A stretch of DNA of 8,046 nt, taken from contig JAKITM010000107.1 in assembly GCA_021648045.1 (NCBI GenBank), positions 1 to 8,046 on the forward strand. Direction: 5' to 3'. Source of the DNA: Lysobacterales bacterium. Lineage in GTDB: Bacteria; Pseudomonadota; Gammaproteobacteria; Xanthomonadales; SZUA-36. The notes below the pieces were generated by a model. The model had not been told where the DNA came from. It saw only the letters and a program-made list of their open reading frames with translations, and made no database searches. Of the stretch, positions 1-6,193 are shown piece by piece. Position 1 is the stretch's first letter, and the number at the start of each line of letters is the position of its first letter. The translations under genes were made by a program, and so were the position numbers.

Positions 1-340
1 CTCCTCGCGAAGTACCGTACATCTTATAGGGTTTTGTTTTAGCTTTGAGTTTTAACATGATGAGCTGTGGATTCTGGTAGGCTTCGCGCCGCACATCCTT
101 GTGCTCCTCGCGAAGTACCGTACATCTTATGAGGTTTTGTTTAGCTTTGGGTATTAAACCGTAAAGAGTTTTGGATTCTGGTAGGCTTCGCGCCGCACAT
201 CCTTGTGCTCCTCGCGAAGTACCGTACATCTTATGAGGTTTTGTTTAGCTTTGGGTATTAAACCGTAAAGAGTTTTGGATTCTGGTAGGCTTCGCGCCGC
301 ACATCCTTGTGCTCCTCGCGAAGTACCGTACATCCTGTAC
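1..340. repeat. Tandem array of 104-bp palindrome-bearing repeat units
   Basis: The same sequence restarts at positions 1, 104, 208 and 312, giving periods of 103, 104 and 104 bp. The units at 104-207 and 208-311 are identical over all 104 bases. The unit at 1-103 has a diverged linker (roughly 28-70), and the one at 312-340 is cut short and ends in GTACATCCTGTAC, itself a small hairpin. Each period holds one long imperfect hairpin and an A+T-rich linker of about 60 bp. The first base lies inside a unit, so the array extends beyond the window. It sits just past the terminator of the receptor gene, between genes. The architecture fits a dispersed intergenic palindromic element amplified in tandem. 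I see no gene in it: the one open frame it offers is a translation of the repeat. Confidence 0.93.
76..327 (-). other. Three hairpins with CsrA/RsmA-site-like GGA loops
   Basis: The hairpins lie at 76-119, 180-223 and 284-327 and have the same sequence. Read on the minus strand, the 5' arm is GGTA, CTTCGCG, AGGA, GCAC and the 3' arm is GTGC, GG, CGCGAAG, CC, TACC. This gives pairings of 4, 7 and 4 bp, interrupted by a CC bulge and an AGGA/GG internal loop. The tip is GCAC-AAGGAU-GUGC (plus-strand 91-104, 195-208, 299-312), with a hexaloop containing GGA. The published CsrA selection consensus is RUACARGGAUGU with GGA in a hexaloop, and the tip matches 11 of 12 positions. A second GGA lies in the internal loop of each hairpin. 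The structure is directly visible. Binding by CsrA/RsmA is inference, and I see no promoter that would transcribe the array other than read-through from the receptor gene. Confidence 0.6.
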
Positions 341-342
341 AT

Positions 343-371
343 AAAAAAAAGGGCCGCTATATTAGCGGCCC
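343..371 (-). terminator. Intrinsic terminator of the TonB-dependent receptor gene
   Basis: A perfect 9-bp stem GGGCCGCTA / TAGCGGCCC (351-359 with 363-371) encloses a 3-nt loop. On the minus strand it is followed at once by eight T (343-350). It starts 29 nt after the receptor stop codon. The plus-strand side has only a broken T tract (CTTCTTCAT), so termination should act mainly on minus-strand transcripts and should shield the repeat array from most receptor transcription. Confidence 0.93.
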
Positions 372-400
372 TTCTTCATACTAAAGTTAAAACTAAACTA

Positions 401-3310
401 TTAGTAAGACCACTTCAGACGCGCATAGTAACCTATGCCAAATAAGCGGTATGTAGCAGGGTCAGTGTGACCATTAAAACCAGCATTGATATATGGAGGT
501 GCTTCATCGGTTATGTTGGTTATACCCGCTGAGAAAACCATATCGCTGTTCATAGCACTGAATGTGTAGCTACCTACAATATCATGATACAACGCATAAT
601 CAATTTGCTGTGTATATGCAGCAAAAGGTGCCTCAGCATCTAAGCCACTGATATATTCACCTAAATAACCAAGTGAGAAATCACCCTTAGTCCATTGAAC
701 GGAGAAATTTGCTTTATCTACTGCATAGGCAGCACCACGATCTCCATCATAGGTGCCTTCAAGTTTTTCAATAGGATTTCCATCAAACTGACGGATTTCC
801 CGAGAAAGCAAGTGAGTCCACAGGATGGATGTTCCAAACTGTCCATAGTCAGTTGACCAATCCCATCCAAACTCGAAATCGATACCACTAGCTTCTTCCG
901 TAGAAAGATTCAATTGTGCATTAATAATATTATTAATTGAATAATCAGCATTACGAGTAATCAGTGCACAAGCGTTCTGGTTCTGTTCGAGATAACACTC
1001 ATCGAGGGTAAACTGAACACCAACTGCAGCAATTCCATCTTCCAGGTTAATCTGCCAGTAATCTGCAATTACTGTAAAGGCGTGATCACCAACAACCGGA
1101 GTCCAGACTACACCTGCGGTGAAGGTATCACCAGTTTCTGGCTGCAGGAATGGGTTACCACCAACACGGGCCAATACCTGGCTATCGGTCTGAACACCCA
1201 GCTGAGCACAACCTGCTGGCAGTGGATCGCCGGCTGCAGGTATACAAGGATCATTGTAAGTAGGGAAGCTATCAACTACACCACCGAACAGATCGCTAAT
1301 TGTAGGAGCACGGAATACCGTGCCATATGTAGCTCTCAGCTTGATGTTATCAGTCACACCGCCTTCAATACCAATTTGATAGGTAGTATCACTACCGAAT
1401 GCATCCCAGTCATCATAACGCACACCACCTTTTAGAGCGATGCTTTGCGAACCATTATCGAACACAGGTGCATAGAATTCTGCATAGAGCGCATTATTGG
1501 TCAGTGAACCTTCTGTGCTTGCACCAACATTACCAGTTACAGCACCAATGGTTTTAGCAGAATCTAGAATTACTGCCAGATCCTGTTTCCAATAGCTCCA
1601 ACCAACAGACCAGCCTAGCTCTCCACCAGGTAATTCAAATGCAGAACCTGTAAGGTTAGCACCGGCAGTGCGCTGGTTTGTAACGGTGGAGTCAACAGTA
1701 TCCAGAGAGATATAATCCAGCATGTCCTGGGTTAAAGTCGTTACTACTGGATTACCACCTTCATCAACTACACCACCACCGAACAGATTCAGTGGAACAC
1801 AACCAACAATCAATGTGCCTGGGTTGTTAACATCAGAATAACATTCCGGTACACCATCACCGTTCAAATCGGCTGATGGGCCCAAAGCGTTAAATAAGCG
1901 GGAACCGGCAAACTGACCAAAGTCACGACTGGTAGTACTGCGATGACCTTCGTTTATGAAGACATCCCAGCTCATGTCATTATTGAGTTCACCTTCTAGT
2001 GCAGCAGTCCATTGGTACTGAGTGATGTCTTGCTCAAAGCGACGATTGGTTTCAATCATACGACGACGAGGTTGAATCACTGGTTCATAAATCAATGAAG
2101 TACCGTTGGCAGCATTGTATGCATCAACAGCTCTACGCAGATAGTAGTTATCTTGTGAGATACCGGTGAATGAAACAGTTTCTCCAGTTGCAGGATCATC
2201 GTAGAAACCATTATACATCGGATCACCACCAGTGAATGGCAATGGCGCTAACTGCTGTGCTGATGCACGACTGTTACCACGGAATTCAGCTTTGAAGCGA
2301 ACATTGTCGGTGATATCAAAACTGGCTTCACCAAATATATTGGTCCGCTCGTATGGAGTCTGGAGGTAGTTAACCGGCGCATAGTTATATGTACGGCCAT
2401 CATGTGGTGTCATCAGACCTACTTCATTTGGAGAAGTTGCAGGGTCGCCGATTAAAAACAGGCCCTGGCTGTAGAAAGGCAAACGACTTTCTGGAATTCG
2501 TGATGAACCAATAGGTAAACACCCGCCTGCTCCTGTACCGGTATATGGGTCAGTAATCTGGTTTTCACAACCACCGGCAGATGTTGGATAAATATAGAAT
2601 GAATCTTGCATGAAGGCCCAAGGCACATCACGCTGGAAAGCTTCTTCCTGAGTTACAAACTCAGCACCGAACACAAAGTTACCGCTGTCGAATTCACGAC
2701 CAGCGATTAATGAGTAAGATTCTTGGCCGCCTTTTGCATCAAACCAGTCTGCCGTTTGAACTGCGACTTCAATGCCGGTGAAATCGGAGCGGGTGATGAT
2801 GTTTACAACACCAGCAACAGCATCTGCACCATAAATAGCTGAGGCACCATCTTTCAGGATTTCAATTCGTTCTATCATGGTAGATGGAATTGCCTGATAG
2901 TCACCACCGTCAACAACGCGTCTACCGTTAACTAGGGTTAGTGTACGGGCAGTACCCATACCGCGCAGATCAATCCTTACCGTACCGTTACCACCGTTAT
3001 TAGTAGTTGTGCCGATTGGGGAGCCTGACATTGATGGGATGCTTTGTAGTAGGTTACCAACATCTGTCAAACCGGTGATTTCCATATCAGCGCGATCGAT
3101 GACTGTAACCGGGCTGGCGCTATCGATATTGGCACGCCTAATACGCGAACCGGTAACAATTACTTCTTCAAGTGCATCTTCTGCATCTTCTGTAACTTCA
3201 TTAGCTACATCTTCGGCGTCTTGTGCAAATACATTTGGAACCAACGCTAACGCGCCAATACCAAGCGCAAAGCGAATCGCCGTACTTAGTTTTGAATTAT
3301 CAGTGGACAT
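401..3310 (-). CDS. TonB-dependent outer-membrane receptor, substrate unknown
   Basis: A 969-residue outer-membrane beta-barrel that imports a ligand using energy delivered by TonB. Residues 1-29 are a signal peptide, with likely cleavage after VFA. Residues 31-49 form a strongly acidic linker with 10 Asp/Glu of 19. EEVIVTGSR at 48-56 is the TonB box. The plug domain spans about 65-175 and contains RGMGTARTLTLVNGRR (116-131) and KDGASAIYGADAVAGVVNI (153-171). The barrel carries the usual FRAPTISDLF (R667) and NPFLQPE (719-725) motifs and ends in aromatic LKWSY. All eight cysteines fall in four close pairs: 248/264, 490/504, 689/701 and 772/781, presumably disulfides in extracellular loops. 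Start: an ATG 7 nt after AGAGGAA. It is a single-gene unit with its own promoter region and terminator, separated from the TonB2 operon only by the cold-shock gene. No linked enzyme, sigma factor or lipoprotein shows what it imports, and I see no convincing Fur box. Confidence 0.96.
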   Translation of the reverse strand: MSTDNSKLSTAIRFALGIGALALVPNVFAQDAEDVANEVTEDAEDALEEVIVTGSRIRRANIDSASPVTVIDRADMEITGLTDVGNLLQSIPSMSGSPIGTTTNNGGNGTVRIDLRGMGTARTLTLVNGRRVVDGGDYQAIPSTMIERIEILKDGASAIYGADAVAGVVNIITRSDFTGIEVAVQTADWFDAKGGQESYSLIAGREFDSGNFVFGAEFVTQEEAFQRDVPWAFMQDSFYIYPTSAGGCENQITDPYTGTGAGGCLPIGSSRIPESRLPFYSQGLFLIGDPATSPNEVGLMTPHDGRTYNYAPVNYLQTPYERTNIFGEASFDITDNVRFKAEFRGNSRASAQQLAPLPFTGGDPMYNGFYDDPATGETVSFTGISQDNYYLRRAVDAYNAANGTSLIYEPVIQPRRRMIETNRRFEQDITQYQWTAALEGELNNDMSWDVFINEGHRSTTSRDFGQFAGSRLFNALGPSADLNGDGVPECYSDVNNPGTLIVGCVPLNLFGGGVVDEGGNPVVTTLTQDMLDYISLDTVDSTVTNQRTAGANLTGSAFELPGGELGWSVGWSYWKQDLAVILDSAKTIGAVTGNVGASTEGSLTNNALYAEFYAPVFDNGSQSIALKGGVRYDDWDAFGSDTTYQIGIEGGVTDNIKLRATYGTVFRAPTISDLFGGVVDSFPTYNDPCIPAAGDPLPAGCAQLGVQTDSQVLARVGGNPFLQPETGDTFTAGVVWTPVVGDHAFTVIADYWQINLEDGIAAVGVQFTLDECYLEQNQNACALITRNADYSINNIINAQLNLSTEEASGIDFEFGWDWSTDYGQFGTSILWTHLLSREIRQFDGNPIEKLEGTYDGDRGAAYAVDKANFSVQWTKGDFSLGYLGEYISGLDAEAPFAAYTQQIDYALYHDIVGSYTFSAMNSDMVFSAGITNITDEAPPYINAGFNGHTDPATYRLFGIGYYARLKWSY

Positions 3311-3316
3311 AAGGTA

Positions 3317-3323
3317 TTCCTCT
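3317..3323 (-). promoter_or_regulatory. Ribosome binding site of the receptor gene
   Basis: AGAGGAA on the minus strand lies 6 nt before the ATG at 3310. It supports that start over any downstream methionine and places the signal peptide at the exact N-terminus. Confidence 0.8.
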
Positions 3324-3401
3324 AGGATAGTTTGTCTATTTATCTGTTGATTTGAAGATCACAAGATCTTCCGGTTAATTTAACACAATATTAACGCTGA
3401 C

Positions 3402-3430
3402 AGTATACATCAATTACACCCACTATCCAA
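3402..3430 (-). promoter_or_regulatory. Candidate sigma-70 promoter of the receptor gene
   Basis: On the minus strand, TTGGAT (3425-3430) and TATACT (3402-3407) are separated by 17 nt. The -10 matches the consensus at five of six positions and the -35 only at three (TTG). Transcription would start near 3395, giving a leader of about 85 nt. The rest of 3311-3540 is A+T-rich and holds no gene, and I see no clear operator. Confidence 0.45.
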
Positions 3431-3540
3431 ACATTAAGCAAAGCCTATGAATTGATATGATATATACCTATTTCACCACAATTATTCATATTTTTGGTGT
3501 AAAAACGCGCGAAGTTAATACTTAGTAGTTTTATTAGCCT

Positions 3541-3574
3541 AAAAACGAACAAGCCCCGCAATTACGGGGCTTGT
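3541..3574 (-). terminator. Intrinsic terminator of the cold-shock gene
   Basis: A perfect 10-bp stem ACAAGCCCCG / CGGGGCTTGT (3549-3558 with 3565-3574) has a 6-nt loop. On the minus strand it is followed by CG and then TTTTT (3541-3545... reading leftwards). It begins 23 nt after the cold-shock stop codon and separates that gene from the receptor gene. Confidence 0.85.
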
Positions 3575-3597
3575 CAAGATAACGAATAGACTATTAT

Positions 3598-3798
3598 CTA
3601 TGCTGTAACATTTACTGCCTGTGGTCCTTTCGGGCCATCTTCTACATCAAAGTTAACCGTTTGGCCTTCAGCCAATGTACGGAAACCTTCGCTAGCGATA
3701 GCAGAGAAATGTACAAATACATCTTTGCTGCCATCTTCAGGGGTGATAAAGCCGAAGCCTTTGGATTCGTTAAACCATTTAACGGTTCCTGTTGCCAT
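3598..3798 (-). CDS. CspA-family cold-shock protein
   Basis: A 66-residue single cold-shock domain that binds single-stranded nucleic acid. In this family such proteins act as cytoplasmic RNA chaperones, melting mRNA structure at low temperature or in other states. The aromatic RNA-binding face is intact: W8 and F9, RNP1 KGFGFI at 13-18, and RNP2 VFVHF at 27-31. The chain ends GPQAVNV, as is typical, and is slightly shorter than E. coli CspA (70 residues). The start is ATG with GAGGT upstream. It has its own leader and terminator and is flanked by the TonB2 operon and the receptor gene, so its position between them is probably incidental. Paralogues are usual in gammaproteobacteria, so I do not assign a specific csp letter. 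The sequence alone does not show whether it is cold-inducible or constitutive. Confidence 0.97.
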   Translation of the reverse strand: MATGTVKWFNESKGFGFITPEDGSKDVFVHFSAIASEGFRTLAEGQTVNFDVEDGPKGPQAVNVTA

Positions 3799-3805
3799 GA
3801 TAATT

Positions 3806-3810
3806 ACCTC
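3806..3810 (-). promoter_or_regulatory. Ribosome binding site of the cold-shock gene
   Basis: GAGGT on the minus strand lies 7 nt before the ATG at 3798, within an A+T-rich and probably unstructured stretch. Confidence 0.75.
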
Positions 3811-3992
3811 ATTAACTATTAAAATAAAATATTGGATGTTACAAATCTAACAGGGAAATTAACAGGAGAAATCTTCTGACAAGAACCAGTTGAAAATGTA
3901 GCGTAACGCAGTATAACTGTTTTTAAAGGAAAAATCACCCAAATCAACTTTGTCATCAATAGCATTATAAGATTTATCTTTCTAGTCTTTGA
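3811..3992 (-). promoter_or_regulatory. Promoter region and long leader of the cold-shock gene
   Basis: The gap between the operon terminator and the cold-shock start (about 300 nt, 3799-4096) has no gene. On the minus strand a perfect TATAAT lies at 3964-3969, with only a weak -35 about 17 nt upstream (TCAAAG, 3987-3992). Use of this promoter would give a leader of about 160 nt, similar in length to the E. coli cspA leader, which acts as a thermosensor. A second candidate -10, TATACT at 3910-3915, with poor -35 GTGATT (3933-3938), would give a leader of about 105 nt. I do not see an E. coli-type cold box. Which promoter is used cannot be decided here. Confidence 0.4.
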
Positions 3993-4096
3993 GCTGAAAC
4001 ACCAGTTCTAGCAGTTGCAATATCCCAGCTCAAGTACTGGGAAACAAAAAATTGAGGTATTTAAATATCGTTGAAGATTCAATTAACTATTGAAAC

Positions 4097-4126
4097 AAAA
4101 AAGCCGCGAAATAATCGCGGCTTTTT
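4097..4126 (-). terminator. Terminator closing the TonB2-TPR operon
   Basis: A perfect 12-bp stem AAAAAGCCGCGA / TCGCGGCTTTTT (4098-4109 with 4115-4126) has a 5-nt AATAA loop. It gives six T on the minus strand (4097-4102), 27 nt after the TPR stop codon. It also carries five T on the plus strand and so could work in both directions, although I see no plus-strand gene needing it. Confidence 0.92.
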
Positions 4127-4153
4127 ATATTCTGTAATTGAGATGATATGTGT

Positions 4154-5530
4154 TTATTCTGATGAGACTTGATTGGCTTTTAGAATATCGTCAATCTCAC
4201 GAGCTTTCATTTCCGGTAATTTTTGCTCAAGCATATCGCGGCGACGAATTTCACTATCAACATACTTGATCCACTGACCTGCCGCACGCTTACTGCGTTT
4301 ATCCTTACCAGCCGCCTGGAAGGCTCGCTTCGACTGCTCAAGTTTTTTCTGGTTGAATAAAGCCATGCCGTACATGATGTTTGCGGTATCTTTACGCTTC
4401 ACCCCACCAATTGCCAGGCCTTTTTTAGCTGAATCAGCAGCGTTGTTCCATTGCTCAAGGTTAATATATGATTGTGCCAAGCGGATATAAAGCTCCCCAT
4501 CGTTACCAACTGCAGCTGCCCGTTTTAATGGCGGGATGGCTTTTTTGTCTTCCCTGGCAGAATACCAAGCTTGTGATAATAGACGCAGGTTTCGTACACT
4601 TTCATCTACATTATTGGCTTTCATTTCAGTTTCGAGTAACTCTGCTGCTTTTATCGGCAGTTCATGCATCAAGTACAGGTTTGCCAGGTTGACTGCATGT
4701 TTTTTCTTATCAATATAGCCTTTCTCAAATAGCGACTCTGTTAACACCAACTGTTTTTTAGTATCGCCCAACTCACTATATACACCCGCTAGGTTTAGCA
4801 CATAAGAGTCTTTAGGGTAAGTTTCAATTAACTGCTCGAGTGTTTTAAGCATATTGGGGTAGTCTTTTAGCTCATAGTAGCAAAATCGCAGCAGTAACAG
4901 CCAGCTTTCCTTAGGTGTTCTACCCTGATCCATATACATATCGATGGCTTTTTTCAGCGGTGGAATGGCTTTTTTGAAGTCCTCCATCTGATAATAGGCA
5001 GAACCTTCTAAATTATAAACATCTGCGGCCGGCGAAGGCACTACAGCGCGTAAGCGCCTTAGAGTGACAAGGGTCTTTTTGTAGTCTTCGGTGGTGAAGT
5101 GTAACTGAGCCATTGTTTTCAGTGAGGTTTGCTCTAGCGCTTCAGGCAAATCAGGTAGAGCCAAGAGACTCTCATATGCAGAAATAGCCTTCTTATAGTT
5201 TTCCTGAACATAATAGGCATAGGCTGTTATGTTCCAAATTTGTGCCTTTTCGTAGGGTGAAAGCTTTTTCTTTTCTTGCAAGGTACGTATTTTAGCTATA
5301 GCCCCATTAATGTCTGAGGCTTCTACCAGTGCCTGAATTTCTTCAAGTCGATCATAAACTTCTTGACTCATGGCAACGGTAACTTTGGTTTTTTGCTCTT
5401 TTTTTGCGCTGGACTGGGCAAAAGTTGTGGTGGTGATTAGCGCACACAGCAGTCCGATCAGCAGCGCAGATAAACTGCGTCTGGCTAGGGCACGAGTAAA
5501 ATTTGCGAGCGTTAGTGGACTATTAATCAT
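4154..5530 (-). CDS. Exported tetratricopeptide-repeat protein of the TonB2 operon
   Basis: A 458-residue protein with an N-terminal signal peptide: basic RALARR, hydrophobic LSALLIGLLCALI, likely cleavage after TTFA. After this comes an almost continuous run of about eight or nine TPR-like helical pairs, for example YNLEGSAYYQMEDFKKAI, VLNLAGVYSELGDTKKQL and YIRLAQSYINLEQWNNAA. A charged C-terminal helix (REIDDILKAN) follows. No catalytic motif is visible. TPR superhelices bind proteins, so a periplasmic scaffold for the TonB2 machinery or its receptors is the natural inference. No function is established by sequence. The last gene of the operon, it overlaps the tonB2 stop by 8 nt, which suggests translational coupling. 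The start is uncertain: GTG at 5563 and ATG at 5542 are also in frame, but neither has a Shine-Dalgarno. ATG at 5530 has a weak GAG 7 nt upstream and leaves a conventional signal peptide. Confidence 0.9.
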   Translation of the reverse strand: MINSPLTLANFTRALARRSLSALLIGLLCALITTTTFAQSSAKKEQKTKVTVAMSQEVYDRLEEIQALVEASDINGAIAKIRTLQEKKKLSPYEKAQIWNITAYAYYVQENYKKAISAYESLLALPDLPEALEQTSLKTMAQLHFTTEDYKKTLVTLRRLRAVVPSPAADVYNLEGSAYYQMEDFKKAIPPLKKAIDMYMDQGRTPKESWLLLLRFCYYELKDYPNMLKTLEQLIETYPKDSYVLNLAGVYSELGDTKKQLVLTESLFEKGYIDKKKHAVNLANLYLMHELPIKAAELLETEMKANNVDESVRNLRLLSQAWYSAREDKKAIPPLKRAAAVGNDGELYIRLAQSYINLEQWNNAADSAKKGLAIGGVKRKDTANIMYGMALFNQKKLEQSKRAFQAAGKDKRSKRAAGQWIKYVDSEIRRRDMLEQKLPEMKAREIDDILKANQVSSE

Positions 5531-6182
5531 CAAGTAACTCATAAGTAAATTTATTTTGGACACCGGAAACTTCTACGGCCTGACCATCAAGAATCCGTGG
5601 CTTATATTTAAATTTTAGCGCAGCACTAACAGATGCACGATGGAAAACGCTGGAAGTACATTGCGATTCCACAACCACAGGATCTTTGGTTGTGCCCAAT
5701 TTGGTTACCGTGTATTCAACCACACAGAAACCTTCCAGTCCCCTGGCAGATGCTCTGCTGGGATATATAGGCGCAACTTTCACGATAGGTAGGTAATCAC
5801 CCTCGCCTACTCCAAGACTAAAGCCGCCAGTCATTGCAATTTCAGTTTCAACCGGAACCGCTGTAATTGCGATTTTATTAGCGCTTGGGTTGAGATTGTC
5901 CAGCTGCGGAGTTGGAGGCTGTGGTGGTGGAGCTTCAGGTGGCGGTGGCTTCTTAGGCTTCAATTGTCGCCGTTCGATAGCCTCATCGCGTTTAACCCTA
6001 ACGAAATCCAACACATTACCAGCCGTTTGTTCGTTAAGGGTCCGGTCTGCAGTATCGATCAGGTATTGCATCAACCAGAACAGACTTAGGGTAACAAATG
6101 CAGCCAGTACTAAGCCAATGCCCACTCTGGACAGGCCACCTGACTGGTTTGAAGATAATTTTTGATTAATAGTTAGTGACAT
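5523..6182 (-). CDS. tonB: TonB2-type energy transducer
   Basis: A 219-residue inner-membrane protein that spans the periplasm and drives outer-membrane receptors by gripping their TonB box. It has one N-terminal membrane anchor (about 20-42), a charged stretch, a Pro-rich spacer (75-92, KPPPP and PPPQPP) that is short compared with E. coli TonB, and a C-terminal TonB fold (about 130-217). The fold contains the family's YP (140-141), G-EG (148-151) and FKYKPRILDG motifs. C153 and C175 lie in that domain, and a similar pair is familiar from Vibrio TonB2-like proteins. The anchor has no histidine, unlike E. coli TonB, whose His20 is important; coupling to TtpC/ExbB2/ExbD2 may use other residues. 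It starts 11 nt after exbD with no good Shine-Dalgarno, so translation is probably coupled. The receptor at 401-3310 is a likely client. Confidence 0.95.
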   Translation of the reverse strand: MSLTINQKLSSNQSGGLSRVGIGLVLAAFVTLSLFWLMQYLIDTADRTLNEQTAGNVLDFVRVKRDEAIERRQLKPKKPPPPEAPPPQPPTPQLDNLNPSANKIAITAVPVETEIAMTGGFSLGVGEGDYLPIVKVAPIYPSRASARGLEGFCVVEYTVTKLGTTKDPVVVESQCTSSVFHRASVSAALKFKYKPRILDGQAVEVSGVQNKFTYELLDD

Positions 6183-6193
6183 GTCTGTAATTA

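Noticed and set aside
1..340. CRISPR array or integron attC array.
   Set aside because: Whole 104-bp units repeat including the linkers, so there are no short direct repeats with unique spacers. The hairpin ends lack the GTTRRRY/RYYYAAC core sites of attC, and no integrase or cas gene is present.
154..342. A 62-codon open frame on the minus strand through the repeat array.
   Set aside because: It is a translation of the 104-bp units; because 104 is not a multiple of 3 each copy is read in a different frame, and there is no ribosome binding site or family resemblance.
920..937. Perfect 18-bp A/T palindrome ATTAATAATATTATTAAT.
   Set aside because: It lies inside the receptor coding sequence and encodes the Asn/Ile stretch INNII; A+T-only codons make such symmetry likely by chance.
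3450..3475. A+T-rich TGATATGATATATA stretch upstream of the receptor as a possible Fur box.
   Set aside because: It does not give three adjacent GATAAT-like hexamers or an inverted 7-1-7 arrangement, and nothing else in the window points to iron.
4024..4041. Short hairpin CCCAG/CTGGG upstream of the cold-shock promoter.
   Set aside because: Only 5 bp with an 8-nt loop and no T tract; not distinguishable from chance.
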